Translations under genes and position numbers: made by a program
DNA from: Siphonodentalium dalli
Taxonomy: Eukaryota; Mollusca; Scaphopoda; Gadilida; Siphonodentaliidae
Length of the DNA stretch: 64,000 nt
Direction of reading: 5' to 3'
NCBI GenBank assembly: GCA_032622095.1
Contig: CP136061.1
Location: 120,786,754 to 120,850,753, forward strand
The notes under the pieces: generated by a model
Told to the model about the DNA's origin: nothing
Databases searched by the model: none
What the model saw: the letters and a program-made list of their open reading frames with translations, nothing else
In this document: piece by piece, positions 1-11,670 of the stretch
Layout: each line of letters begins with the position of its first letter
Position numbering within the stretch: position 1 is the stretch's first letter

Positions 1-988
1 TTTTCCACCCTTCTGATTGGCCCATGTCCTGTCACATGCCGGGCGACAAATCACGCTGTCGCCCGCTGACCCGGGAGACATTGTTTTTGTCGCCCGCCTG
101 ACGTTATATTGCAAGAATATCCCTGAACACACTGCTAGTCAGGTTCGAAATGGAATAAAAGTGAAAGGTGCGGGCATTTTTCTTTCAGAAGCTTTTGAGA
201 ATTGTTTCTAAAGGTATTTTTTATGCTGATTTCAAAAACCAATGTTGGCAAGTCGACAAATTATTATTTCTGAGCCAAAATGACAATTCAAAATGGCCGC
301 CATCAGAACAAAGTCTAGATTTTTGTTTACTATTATATGTTGTTCTAAGACGTTTGAATATTATGTATTTCCGTAATTTCGAACGAATTGTGACAAGATA
401 CACTATACACAGAACATATGTGGTAATTTAAAGAGAACATGTTTGACATTTAACCCAATTTATGCCCAAAAATGACAAAAAACGCGAATTTTAATTCAAA
501 ATGGCCGCCATCAGAATAAAGTCTAGATTTTCGTTTACTGTGTTATATGTTGTTCTAAGACGTTTGAATATTATGCATTTCCGTACTTTCGAACGAATTG
601 TGACAAGTGACAATATACACAGAACATATGCGGTAATTTAAAGTGAATATATTTGACACTTAACCCAATTTATGCCTAAACATGACAAAAAACGCGAATT
701 TTATAAATTATTGCCGTCTTAAATGGCAGAAAGTGAAGTATTCCGGAAATATATCCTTCAAATGGTTGAGACAGTTGTGTCTAAATGTAATTTCTAATCT
801 GATTCTAAAAAACAATGTTGGCAACTCGACCAATAATTATTTCTGACCTAAAATGACAATTCAAAATTGCCGATATAATAATCAGTTGAAATTCGAAAAT
901 CATCAGTAATATTATGAAACAGGTTCATCAACACCCAATACGACACAATTTTGCATTATATAGCCATATATTGTCACACAAAAAATCC

Positions 989-2523
989 TTATGTATTATT
1001 ACAGTCAGTTCCACAATTGCAGAGTGGTGTGCATGGTAACTCTGATTTTCTGCATGTACACCTTGCTGTTACACACCCCTTCTTGCACCCACATTTGATT
1101 ATTTCGAGACATGATTTTGGAATGGGTTCTAGTGACATCATGATTGGATCTAATCGACCATTTTCTTCTTTCCATGCCATTGTCGAATGATCCGGTAATG
1201 TTTGCATATGAATGGTTGCTTGTTCCGTATCCCACCCAATCTCAAAAAATTTGCATTGTCTCAAAAATCAAATTTGCTTCTAAAAATAGGCGCCTGGTGT
1301 GTTGTATAGTCCCAAGCATGTTCTAAGAGCAATGCTTGCCATGTTTCGGAGGCATAAAATATATAACATTGCTGCTGTGCCGAACCTCATATATACATAT
1401 AAAACCTGGTAGTTTGTTCTAAAAAGGTGGTACCGGTAGTGAAATGAGTCACTGGTTGGTGGAAGCTTTTCGGGAGATTCTGTCTGAGGGAGAGGGAACA
1501 TCCTGAATCTTGCATTGTTGAGTTTTGCATCAGAAACTCCATACAACTTGCATACAAAATGTTGAGCACTTTCAATTGCTTCAGTGGATATTGCAATATT
1601 ACCTATACCCGTTAAGAGTTCACAACATTCCAGGTAAATCTTTCATGTAGATCTTTTAGACCCCCCATATATGAATGAAGTTGAATCACACCCTGTTAAA
1701 GCATGAAACGCAAGAATATAGTTCAGAGCGTCGCCCGGTATTTGGGTGGCAACATCCCTGGTGGGTATAATTTTAGGGCTTTTGGACGTTCCAAACACAT
1801 CACAATCTGCAGGAACTTTGTCTAGATAACCAAGCAACCACTAGAACATCGACCTCCCTGCTTACCACAATAATTTGTTTCAGATTGCACTCCATGCTGG
1901 TATCAAGTCAATGAAGAATAAGTCCAGTATCAGCCTCTTCGTGATTAGACTCTAACCCTTTCAAGTCTGTTCTATCTACCGAACAATCTACTCAGCAATC
2001 TTCTGGGAACCCCCTGCAACAATAACAACAGTAACACCTTCTGTTTTCACTTTGGTAACAGTTCTCGAGACAAGAATCCATTCAAATCGGACTTGTTGTC
2101 AGACAACAAAATGATACTTTTGCAATTTTGTGGGATGGGACCATCACGATTTGTTATTGTCCTTCGGATCAATGGTACATTGCGACTTCTTCTCGATCTG
2201 GTGGCAGTCTTGAAAGATTTATCCGAGTATCTGTCGAACACTACATAAATCCAGACATAGCCTTCGCCTTTATTCAACAAGCACACTGAGAATACATCGG
2301 CCAAATCTCCAAATGTATTTATCTTTTCCGGTTTACCTATGCCCACAACAAGGGCCTGACCGTTAATGGCAATACCTGCACGGGGAGATGGTGGAAGTGT
2401 TTGCAATTTGACTGCCCTGCCAGCATGAAGGACAACTCCAAGACGATGTAATACACTGCGATCTGTCTGTTCCAATTGCATTATGCGAGACAAATAAAAC
2501 ACTTCGAACTGGAAACAAAGCAA
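989..2523 (-). pseudogene. Broken HEEADTR / CXC-domain multicopy gene, left arm
   Basis: Read on the minus strand from 2523 downward, the pieces follow the order of a large uncharacterised metazoan family that I recognise from memory. First comes a GxALVVGIGKPE..TFGDLADVF and VFDRYSDKSFK..TR block (2047-2523), then a VVAGGSQ-like stretch near 2000, the HEEADT and DVLVV region (about 1840-1960), AFHALTGCDSTSF (1643-1837), and LPPTSDSF (about 1470-1546). The Cys-rich CXC-type motif IIKCGCKKGC..CTCRKS..C..LCNCGTDC ends at 989. The frame changes near 2047, stops interrupt the middle, and an extra ~165 bp lies between the last two blocks. The family behaves like a transposon-associated gene and its biochemical role is not known to me. 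Not functional here. Confidence 0.7.
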
Positions 2524-2586
2524 TGCTTAGTGACGCTCTGATCGAGAAAGTATCCTGCCTAACAACAATGACACCATCTCCCCGTG

Positions 2587-3575
2587 CAGGCATTGTCATT
2601 GACGGTCATGCCCTTGTTGTGGCCATAGGTACAGTCCGATTTGAATGGTTTCTTGTCTCGAGAACTTGTTACCAAAGCGAAAACAGAAGGTGTTATTACT
2701 GTTGTTGTTGCAGGGGGGGGGGGGGGTCCCAATGATTGCAGAGTAGATGTTTGGTAGATAGAACAGAATTGAAAGGCTTAGAGTCTAATCACGAAGAGGC
2801 TGACACTAGATTTATCCTTCATTCACTTGATGCCAGCATAGGTTGCAATCTGAAACAAGTTATTGTGGTAAGTAGGGACGTCGATGTTCTAGTGTTATTG
2901 CTTGGTTACCTAATCAAATTCCCTGCGGATTGTGATGTGTTCATGATGGCTGGAACTTCCAAAAGCCCTAAAATTTTACCCATCAGGGATGTTGCCACCA
3001 AATACCGAGCGACTCTCTGAACTATATTCTTGCGTTTCATGTTTTAACGGGGTGTGATTCAACTTCGTTCATATAATAATGGGCTGTCTAAACGATCCGC
3101 ATGGAAGATTTACTTGGAATGTTGAGAACTCTTAAAGGGTATGGGAAATATTGCAATATCCACTGAAACAATTGAAAGTGCTGAACATTTTGTATGCAAG
3201 TTGTATGGAGTTTCCGATGCAAAACTCAACAATGCAAGATTCAGGATGTTCCCTCGGACTGAATCTCCTGAAAAGCTTCCACCAACCAGTGACTCATTTC
3301 ATTGCCACCTTTTGAGAACAAACTACCATGTTTTAGTTTGGAAACAAGCAACCATTTCTGTACAAACATTACCGGATCCTTCGATAATGGGATGGAAAAG
3401 AAGAAAATGGTCGATTAGATCCAACCATGATCTAGAACCCATTTCATACTCATGTCTCGAAATAATCAAATGTGGATGCAACAAGGGGTGTGTAACAGCA
3501 GGGTGTACATGCAGAAAATCAGAGTCACCATCTACACCACTCTGCAACTGTGGACCTGACTACAATAATAAATAA
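2587..3575 (+). pseudogene. Broken HEEADTR / CXC-domain multicopy gene, right arm
   Basis: This is the mirror copy of the left-arm gene. IVIDGHALVVAIG (about 2590-2630) is followed at once by a ~235 bp deletion that removes the VFDRY block. A VITVVVAGG-like stretch then runs into an expanded G-run that breaks the frame. LESNHEEADTRFILH and SRDVDVLVLLLGY with MMAGTSKSPKI (2736-3020) come next, then a stop. The last piece (3141-3575, 144 codons) is the best preserved: AEHFVCKLYGV, LPPTSDSF and a C-terminal CXC-type Cys cluster (IIKCGCNKGC..CTCRKS..C.C). Two opposite copies in one palindrome suggest an inverted duplication of the gene with its flanks. Confidence 0.7.
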
Positions 3576-4768
3576 GGCTTTTATGTGACCATATTTGGCT
3601 CTATGGTGGCAAATTGTGTCGCATTGGGTGCTGATGAACCAGTTTCATAATATTACTGATGATTTTCGAATTTGTAACTGATTATTATATCGGCCCTTTT
3701 GAATTGTCATGTTATGTGAGACATAATTATTTGTCGAGTTGCCAACATTGTTTTTTCGGAATCAGATTACAAATTACATTTGGACTCAACTGTCTCAACC
3801 ATTTGAAGGATATATTTCACTTTCTGCCATTTAAGACCGCAATAATTTATAAAATATGCGGTTTTTTTGTAATTTTTGGCATAAAGTGCGTTAAATGTCA
3901 AACATGTTCACTTTAGATTACCACATATGTTCTGTGTATAGTATCTCTTGTCACAATTCGTTCGACATTACGGAAATGCATAATATTCAAACGTCTTAGA
4001 ACAACATATAACAGTAAACACGAAAATCTAGACTTTGTGCTGACGGCGGCCATTTTGAATTGTCATTTTAGGTCAAAAATAAGTATTTGTCGACTTGCCA
4101 ACATTGTTTTTTGGAATCAGGTTACAAATTACATTTAGACACAGCTGTCTATACCATTTGAAGGATACGTTTCCAGCATATTTCACTTTCTGCCATTTAA
4201 GACCGTAATAATTTATAAAATTCGCGTTTTTTGGGCATAAATGACGTTAAATGTAAAAAATGTTCGCATTAAATTACCACATATATTCTGTGTATACTTC
4301 TTCTTGTTCCAATTCGTTCGAAAGTACGGAAATACTCAATATTCGAACGTCTTAGAGCAACACATAACAACAAACGTAAAGTTAGACTTTGTTTTTATGG
4401 CGGCCATTTTGAATGGCCATTATTGACCAGATATAATAATTTGTCAACTTGCCAACATTGGTTTTTGAAATCAGCATAAAAAAGACTTTTAGAAATAATT
4501 CTCAAAAGCGTCTGAAAAAAAAATGCTCGCACCTTCGTTTCTAGAGGCTTTTTTAGATTTTCGAACCTGACTTATGCATTAAGTCATCTATTTCACATCA
4601 CTACGACTTACTTAAAAATCATAGATCTTATATACCAGAAATCCTATGGGACGATAGGTAGTTACTGAAAATATACATAATCGGGAATGAAAGCACTCGT
4701 GACTCTGTGCAACATCGTGCGTGTTGATGACAAGGGTGTTTTCTGTGGTATAATCGGATAACAAAACA

Positions 4769-4911
4769 GTTATTGCCCTTCGTCTCGGGAGACATTGAGA
4801 TTTGTCACCAGCTCGAGAACGGAATGTCTCCCGAGGAGTCGCTCATCGGGAGACATTCCGTTCTCGAGCGGGTGACAAATATCAATGTCTCCCGAGACAA
4901 CGGGCGACAAC
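4769..4911. repeat. ~143 bp terminal hairpin of the element
   Basis: An inverted repeat with outer arms GTTATTGCCC / GGGCGACAAC, then GGGAGACATT, TTTGTCACC and CTCGAGAACGGAATGTCTCC matched by their complements. The centre carries a few mismatches (GAGGAGTCGCTCATC). The related copy at 27107-27251 is closer to perfect. It forms the right end of the element. Confidence 0.8.
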
Positions 4912-5415
4912 TGTATATTATAACCCAACCATCATTTGACGTGGTTCAAAGTTGGCAGGTTGGCACCATTGAGGATGGGGAACCAGCATGGATAAAACCA
5001 TATTGTTCCAAAAACATTCTTTAAATTTATTTTGGGCATCCGCGTGATACGAGGAATCTAATTGTGTGGTTTGAAGATGCCAAAGTGTCACCCTTTGAGT
5101 TAGGGATGGCGGTTGCGGTACCAAAAATTGGTCAAGAACAAAATATCGCATAGAGAACCATGTCAAGTGTTTAGGTTAATTTTAGTGACTTATGTTTTGT
5201 CTATTTAATGAATCAACTTGATAAGTGAGTACTCATGCAATGTGACACTAATTTAACTCCGATTATACTATTTCAAACAAATATAACGTCTGAAGTACTC
5301 GCAACTGTAAATATTTGAATAACTTCTTTGAGCAAGAATACTCGATATTCCAAGCAAATACCCTGCGTGGTAGGACTGAATTCCATTCTTTTAGCTCTTA
5401 TATGTATACACTTAC

Positions 5416-5452
5416 GTCTGCTTCTCCTTCTCGCTCTGCTGGTGGGACCACC
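5416..5452 (-). pseudogene. Damaged micro-exon (37 nt; ancestral frame GGPPAEREGEAD)
   Basis: On the minus strand the downstream side is a good donor (GAC|gtaagtg). The upstream side has the usual polypyrimidine context, but the acceptor AG is replaced by TG (ctctgttttctg). The segment is 37 nt because of an extra C in GGTCCC. The paralogous segments at 27756 and 30017 are 36 nt and read GGPPAEREGEAD in phase 0. An internal AG could still give an 18 nt phase-0 exon reading REGEAD. I treat it as a decayed member of the micro-exon set. Confidence 0.45.
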
Positions 5453-7552
5453 CAGAAAACAGAGAAAGTACACGTTCTAATCTGGATACACTACTTGTAT
5501 ACTAAATGCGCAACAGTGTGTGCCAGAAAGTGGAATGTGATCTATACGGGCGTAGCCAGAGTAGATATTCATGACATGATCTAACACGTTATCAAATACA
5601 TTTTACCCACATAATAAACTTGAATGGGCCTCTCTTGACCCTGCTATTGCTACGTTCACAGACTAATAAATCATTTAATAAATCATTTCCTGGTGACAGA
5701 ATCTCTTGTTGACTCGTATCTGACGCAAACTTATTATTTTATACATTGAACCTACACGCGAACAGGTCGTGCAGTTCAGGGCAGAGATGCGCAATTTTTA
5801 ACCCTTTCTATACTGAATGGACGGTTGTTGAACTTATTATCTGAACATTTCCTGAGGGAAAATCAATAAACAAAGTCTTATCTGGTTTCCATGTTGTTCT
5901 TAGTGCAGATGTCCAAATGTGACGTCTATATGTAAGAAATATTATTTAATTCACTTGTCAACCCCGGGATCCGTATCCGTGTCATGTATTTCTCGACGTT
6001 GACTTCTTCAATAAAAGCTGCTGTAATATAAGCTCAATTCACAGGAACATGTCGACAGGTGGGGCTATCTGGTGGGGGTATCACCACCAAATTGCCAACA
6101 GTTGGAAATTACATGTCTGTCAGTCAGTGATTTTCTTTCTTCTGTTACATTTTTAAATTGCCATCAGTTGGAAAACCCCAACTATAGTATGGGTTCTATG
6201 TTGACAATGCAGAAAGTTCGAAAATCGACCACCAGTTATATTATTCTAACACAAACTTGAATGTATTGAATTATCAGGAAGTGGGGATTTGGATCTGGTT
6301 CAAGGGGGTGGAGATTCAGTTGGATTGATGATTATTTGGAAATAGTTCTGATGCGAACTGTTATTGGGCGTCTTAGTCTTACACCCACCAAAACAAATTG
6401 TTAAAACTATTCAACCGTTGGAAACTTCATGTCTGATACATTATCAGTCGGAATTTTATACCAAAATAGGTTGAAACTTTTGAGAATTAATTGGCCATCT
6501 TTAGGGAGTGTCTACATGCCAGCTTAACAGAAATCAACTTCAAAATTTGCGGTGACATTTTGTCAATATCTAGGTCGTCCATTGTCGATCTCTTATAGTA
6601 TACACACAAAACATCACATTAAAAAAATTCAACCTAAGTTGAACGGGTAATACTAGAAAGGAACAACACAATGCATTATAATGAAGATAGTATCGCATTA
6701 CATGTATACTTATAATAAGTATGTTATGATATAATTATCCGAATGTCCATTTCGTAATATGATTGTTCATGTCACTAACGAATCCTCACTGAGACCGCTG
6801 CCTGAGATAAAGTGTGCATCACTCCGCCAACAATAAATAACATTTGCATATGTTGTGCTTCTGAACCGCACGCAAAACGTTCTTGTCGATGTGAGTGTGT
6901 ATTTCATTCGCATATATCAACGTGTAACACAGACCATAATTATAACGTATCGTAAAGAATGCAATCTTATAAAACGTGATGAATTCGGCCTTCGTGTCAA
7001 AAATATCTTAAGCATATATATTACGTGCCAAAATCCAGATAATTATCTTAAATGTGTTTTAGTAGAACCACGTCTTGTAATGTGCTAAAAATTGTAATAT
7101 TCTATCCAACTTCATGTGAAATATTAGGACAAATAATTCCTAGTAACATAACCTCTTGCTATCTGGTCTCTGACTCAAAATTATTTCACAATTCACTTTA
7201 TCTGGAGCGTCTACACGAAAACATCACATTTACAACTTTCAACCAAACGCGAACAAGTAATACTAGAAAGGAACAACACAATGTATTATACTAAAGTATC
7301 ATATTGACGATTCCCCATTTAACTTGAACCGGAAAAAGTGAGCATCAAATGTGAATGTGATGACGCGATAGTATATACAGTACCGAGGTACCATGATACG
7401 TCAATACAGCACATATCCACGCGGGAACGGGTCTATTACTTTCCACAGGAATGCGTTACCACTATTACTTGCCATGTTCCGCATTGTTCATATATATGGT
7501 TAATGTAGACAAAATAAATCTAGAACATTTAGATGTGCTATGTGTGACTCAC
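5453..7552. other. No gene seen; repeat-derived, paralogous to 27792-33900
   Basis: No supported exon, RNA gene or long ORF. Much of it aligns by eye with the second version of the region. In that version a LINE is inserted at the position corresponding to about 6140 here, so this stretch preserves the empty target site (CTGTTACATTTTTAA). Confidence 0.6.
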
Positions 7553-7615
7553 CTGTTGTCCTTTTTCTCCTCGTCGTCCTCCTCGTCGTCCTCCGCGTCG
7601 TCCTCCTCGTCCGCC
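7553..7615 (-). CDS. Putative micro-exon, 63 nt, Arg/Gly repeat peptide
   Basis: On the minus strand the acceptor is atctattttccag and the donor is CAG|gtgagtcac, both close to consensus. The 63 nt in phase 0 read as a GGR/GGRR repeat (four GG-R blocks) ending GEKGQQ, an RGG-box-like low-complexity peptide. Phase 1 is also open and would be Asp/Glu-rich. Phase 0 is preferred because it is the only open phase of the 39 nt exon at 21340. The whole exon is GGA/CGA trinucleotide-like, so it can expand or contract in frame. No neighbouring constitutive exon is identified; function unknown. Confidence 0.5.
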
Positions 7616-9150
7616 CTGGAAAATAGATATAGTATTCAATTTTGGAGACATAAAATAGCATTCGACGACTCCCGTTGACCGCTTGCATACTATAAACCGA
7701 TGTGTGACATATCATTGGAAACGGACGCCTATAGATAATTTCATTATATACTTAATACTATCGGCTTGAGGTTTACATTCTTATGGAAGTTTGATCTAAA
7801 GAATGGGCTTTATTATCTCACTGACTTTGAAACCCTTTCCGCTAATATTCACTCTGTCATCTTCAAAATTAGAAGTTGCGAACATCATTTGGACCGGACG
7901 ATGCATACCCATAGTCTGTCGCGTTGAATAATTTCGGTCGTGCGCTTCAGCATATCTTCTGAAGACAATCTTTAAAATATACCATCGTTCAGTTTCTAAA
8001 GTGTCGTATATCTTGCGTTTTTTTGGTGCGAAAGCACTTTTTAATATCTATAATTATATAACTTCATTTTATTCTATGAGTCATTAGTGAGACTAATGAC
8101 TTGGAGATGTTACTACAGTCAAATAGCATTCATCATTCCTCCGAAACTGCTCATTCTTCCTTGGAATAATTATGTTATAATACAATTTTCCGAATGTCCA
8201 TTTCGTAATATGATTGTTCCTATCAATAACGAACCCCCACTGGTATCGCTGCTGGAGATAAAGTGTGCATCACTCCGCCAACAATAAATAGCATTTGCAC
8301 AATTATATTGTGCTTATGAACCCCACGCAATGTTCTTGTCGGTATGGGTGTGTATCTCATTTGCATATATCAACGTGTAGCAGACCAGAATTATAACGTA
8401 TCGTAAAGAATGCGATATTATAAAACGTGATGAATTCGGCGTTCGTGTCAAGGCTATATTATGCATACATATATTACGTGCGAAAATCCAGATTATTATC
8501 TTAAAAGTGTTTTAGTAGAACCAAATATTTTAATTGGCTAAAAATTGTAATATTCTGTCGAACTTCATGGGAATTATTATGGCATATAATTCCTAGTAAC
8601 ATAACTTCCTGCTAGCTGGTCTCTGACTCAAAATGATCATCATAATTCACCTTATCTGAAAACATCCCGCTTACAACTTTCAACCTAACATGAACGAGTA
8701 ATACTAGAAAGGAGCAACACAATGTATTATATCCCTATATATGAAAACTAATGTATAAGATTGACGATTCCCCATTTAACTTGAACCGGAAAAAGAGAAC
8801 ATAAAATGTGAAGGTGATAGTCTATACAGTACCAGGGTAACAAATCCGTCAAAACAGCAAATCTGCACGCAAGGGACGGGTCCATTATTTTGTAAATGAA
8901 TGCATTGCCATTATTACTTGCCATGTTCCCCATTATTTATGTATATGTGTATATGTATATGTGTAGGATATCTATTGGCTTTAATTGGATACTGAAATTT
9001 AACTCGAGATTTTCTATTTTGCAAATATGACTATCAACCAAATGTACTGGTAGATACCGTTACTATATCCGGAGATACACAGTTTTTTATGACAAGCGTA
9101 AAATTGGATTTTTGGAGGATACAACGTTTTAGAAACCCATCGACGACTTG
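7616..9150. other. No gene seen; intron-like repeat-derived DNA
   Basis: No exon with convincing splice sites, RNA gene or conserved ORF. About 8200-9150 is paralogous to 35930-36880, and 6700-7400 and 8150-8750 are also similar to each other. This shows older local duplication. Confidence 0.55.
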
Positions 9151-9334
9151 AAATAACCGTTAGTATAACCCCACAATCATGAAATAACCGTTATTATAAC
9201 CCCACCATTGTGAAATATCCGTTATTATAACCCAACCATCATGAAATAACCGTTATTATAACCCCACCATCATGAAATAACCGTTATTATAACCGCACCA
9301 TCATGGAATAACCGTTATTATAACCCCACCAATT
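9151..9334. repeat. Short minisatellite array, ~30-31 bp unit, about six copies
   Basis: Repeats of a unit with the core AACCGTTATTATAACCC followed by a CACCATCATGAAAT-like tail. It is the same family as the 3.1 kb array at 23119-26194 and the array of about four units at 36881-37004. Confidence 0.9.
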
Positions 9335-10029
9335 ATTTTGTAATGAAACAGGGATTGATATGACAGAAAATGTAATAAACACCAATCAGTCGGAACAAAT
9401 AATCACACGTTCTATTCTTTTATGACATGTAAAATCTAAAAATATTCGAACAGGGGAGAACTTCTGCAGCCAAATGCATAATGTACATAAAAACAGTTGT
9501 TGTCTAACTAGAGATCGGAAATAATTTGTATGCAAGCAACACTGAGCAATAAGCTCGCACTCTAACTTGACCAGCAAACGTTATGTCAACGAAAACTGTT
9601 AGTATCGGGCGACACTCCTTTAGTAGTTTAAAGACTAAACGCACATTTTTACTAAAATCCTGTATAATTCAATGCAGATTTACTGAAATTTCTTTTTGTA
9701 ATGCAATATAGGTGACTTATCCCGGTGTCCAGTGGTGAAGTATGGACTTGGCCGTGTGGGAACAAGATGAGTCCAGTGTCTGATAAATTTTATTCAAGAA
9801 CGTAATTCTGCCGGTATGCACAATAGATAAGTTCACAGATGTGTTTGTGGTTTCAAGGTTTAAGTGATAGTGAGTGTTTCTTTCAGAAATCGGTATAGTT
9901 ATACCAGGAATTGGGGTTTCTCGTGGCCAGATAAGGTCTGCTGCAACAAGATACCCATGTGCATATCATATCTCAAACAATGCTTACCAGATTATGATAC
10001 CGATCCGATTATCCCTCGATTATATACAA
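9335..10029. other. Exon-less module
   Basis: Carries the recurrent module phrases ACACCAATCAGTCGG, GCTCGCACTCTAACTTGACC and GGCCAGATAAGGTCTGC, but none of the CTTAC...CTGGAAACAGAG segment that holds the micro-exon in other modules. No coding sequence is supported here. Confidence 0.55.
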
Positions 10030-10804
10030 CTAGAAGGTGACCCGACTTCTTCCGGCTTTGACCTTGAATTGACCATTTTGAAGGTCAAGGTCAGGTGGGG
10101 TCAAACACCAACACCCCAAAAATGGTGGAAATCGCCCCAGCGGATATCGGGAAATCGGCCCAGCGGATACCGAGATACCCTATGCATCAAATTTCGTCCG
10201 TACAAATCCGCCAGTTTAACCCGATTTGATTTCCACTCAAGTATATAAACGCGCCTCATATACACACGCTCATTAATTATCAAGTTTCAACGTAAAGATA
10301 AATTACTATCGGTGCCCGAGATATCGCCAAGACGTCTGAAACAGTCAAATGCATCGGCCGGTTAAGCGTTAACGTGATCTAACGTTATGACCTCTAACGA
10401 CGTCATAGAAGTTACGCATTGTTTTTATCCTGATGGAAGATAGTACCACTTCTTCTTGATAATTGAGGCAGATAACTAAAACGGATACATACGCATTATA
10501 TATCGTTGGAAAGAGGAAACACGAAAGAATTCTCAAAGTGTCATTATTATGACTGGCATTTTATTATTCGCGCTGTTTCGAATCGATTTGTAAGCACCGA
10601 ACTCAAATGAAAGTCCCGTAACACAGCGTAAAAACAGATTTGACCTCGGCACGTGAAAAGTTGACATCGGATCTGAAAATCAATTAGGCCTATGCCACTT
10701 CCCGACCGATAGTACCCTCACATACGAAGTTTCATCGAAATCGGGTCGGCCGTTTTCGAGTTCATCGCGAACACACAGACAGACACACCCTCCATCCCTC
10801 ACAC

Positions 10805-10843
<39 letters not shown>

Positions 10844-11163
10844 CACCCTCCCTCTCTCTCACACACCAAATTTCAAGTCGATAGCTCCACCCGTTTCCTA
10901 GATCTCGTCTGCGCATGCGCGAAGCTGGCGTCGCACGGGCTCGGCGACCCGATAAAATTCGTATCCGGGGCAAGATACATTCACATAGCAAATTTCAAGT
11001 CGATAGATCCACCCGTTTCCGAGATCTCGTCTGCGCATGCGCGAAGCGGGCGCCGCACGGGCTCGCCAATACGACAACGACGACCGCCTGGTCAAACTAC
11101 ACACACTTACCAAGTTTCGTCCCGATCGGTCGAGAATCGTAGATTTGTATTAATGACATACAT

Positions 11164-11200
<37 letters not shown>

Positions 11201-11234
11201 TAGACAGACAGAGGTCTTCAAAATATATATGAGA
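10030..11234. mobile_element. ~1.2 kb insertion with CA and CAGA microsatellites
   Basis: Related modules read straight from CGATTATATACAA into TGAGTACGGCCAGTC (compare 17505-17530). Here ~1.2 kb separates the two, with TATATA at both edges as a possible target duplication. Inside are an inverted TGACCTTGA / TCAAGGTCA motif (about 10057-10091), two copies of a sequence containing CCACCCGTTTCC and TCTGCGCATGCGCGAAG (about 10870-10930 and 10990-11050), a (CA)n run near 10800-10840 and a (CAGA)n run near 11163-11212. The architecture recalls bivalve MITE-like elements that carry a tetranucleotide repeat near one end. No transposase. Confidence 0.55.
11163..11212. repeat. CAGA tetranucleotide microsatellite
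   Basis: Uninterrupted CAGA units with one TAGA variant near the right end. The second 41 kb copy has about two units fewer (near 52490-52530), one of the few differences between the copies. Confidence 0.95.
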
Positions 11235-11619
11235 TGAGTACGGCCAGTCATACACAATTAAGGATATGATCTTGTTAATTATGTTTGTATGCTCGTAAAC
11301 TGCTCTATATATTTATTCTGCGTCACGTGCTTACCACTCAAAATGTGGTTTGATGCTTATTCCTATAACTCAAATATTCTCTCACTAATTTAATGCAATG
11401 AATATAATCGTTCTTTTTTCGGGTGGTAACTGGAAAATATGGTCCCGAAGTTTGACTAATTTTGTATAGAATTTCATCTGCGATTTAATGTAATACATTA
11501 TACAATTGTTCTCTATTAGTAGCACATATGTAGGCGGCATTGTTGCTATACGATTGAATAATGTGCGCAGCAGGACTGAATCCCATTCCTTTAGCTCCTA
11601 CATGCAGGTATACACTTAC

Positions 11620-11670
11620 TTCTCCTCCTTCTCCACTTTGTCCATCTCCTTTTCCTCCTCGTGAACCATC
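11620..11670 (-). CDS. Putative micro-exon, 51 nt (DGSRGGKGDGQSGEGGE)
   Basis: On the minus strand the acceptor is ctctgtttccag and the donor is gtaagtgtata. The exon is 51 nt, open in phase 0, reading DGSRGGKGDGQSGEGGE. It is clearly related to the 45 nt exon at 40345 (DGSREEGEGQSREGK). The two differ by in-frame length change and substitutions while the flanking intron is conserved, as expected if the reading frame has been kept. Function unknown; no start or stop exon identified. Confidence 0.55.

Larger units (their letters stand above)
138..4571. repeat. Large imperfect palindrome (foldback arms 138-2393 and 2572-4571)
   Basis: The outer ends GTCAGGTTCGA (138-148) and TCGAACCTGAC (4561-4571) are reverse complements, and matching continues inward to CACGGGGAGATGGTG (2379-2393) against CACCATCTCCCCGTG (2572-2586), leaving a ~180 bp loop. 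The arms are not equal. The left arm has an extra ~165 bp around 1235-1400. The right arm lacks ~235 bp that the left arm has at about 2100-2335, and has an expanded G-run at 2714-2726. Each arm also contains two tandem versions of a ~210 bp unit (about 288-700 on the left, 3850-4420 on the right). Both arms carry a broken copy of the same gene. Confidence 0.8.
1..4911. mobile_element. Hairpin-ended mobile element carrying a large foldback insertion
   Basis: The left end (shared with 26210 and 41334) has GC-rich motifs GGGCGACA, TGTCGCCCG and GGGAGACATT. The right end is a ~143 bp hairpin built from the same motifs, ending GGGCGACAAC. A shorter relative with the same two ends lies at 26195-27251, and comparing them defines the element. 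Relative to it, this copy has an insertion at about 117-4580 containing a large palindrome, apparently flanked by TGCA on both sides. Immediately right of the hairpin is a remnant of the 31 bp minisatellite unit (TATAACCCAACCATCAT), so the element once inserted into that satellite. No transposase is visible; the class is unknown. Confidence 0.65.

Noticed and set aside
17-211. ORF MAHVLSHAGRQITLSPADPGDIVFVARL, also at 26227 and 41350
   Set aside because: It is a reading of the GC-rich inverted motifs at the element's left end; the shared part stops where the elements diverge.
4769-4911. Helitron 3' end
   Set aside because: The hairpin is far longer than a Helitron terminal hairpin and no CTRR end or TC start is evident.
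7500-7715. Minus-strand 71-codon ORF with RTTRRTTRR repeats and plus-strand poly-Ser ORF over the same place
   Set aside because: Both are out-of-phase readings of the 63 nt GGA/CGA triplet exon; splice sites bound the exon and exclude the rest of these ORFs.
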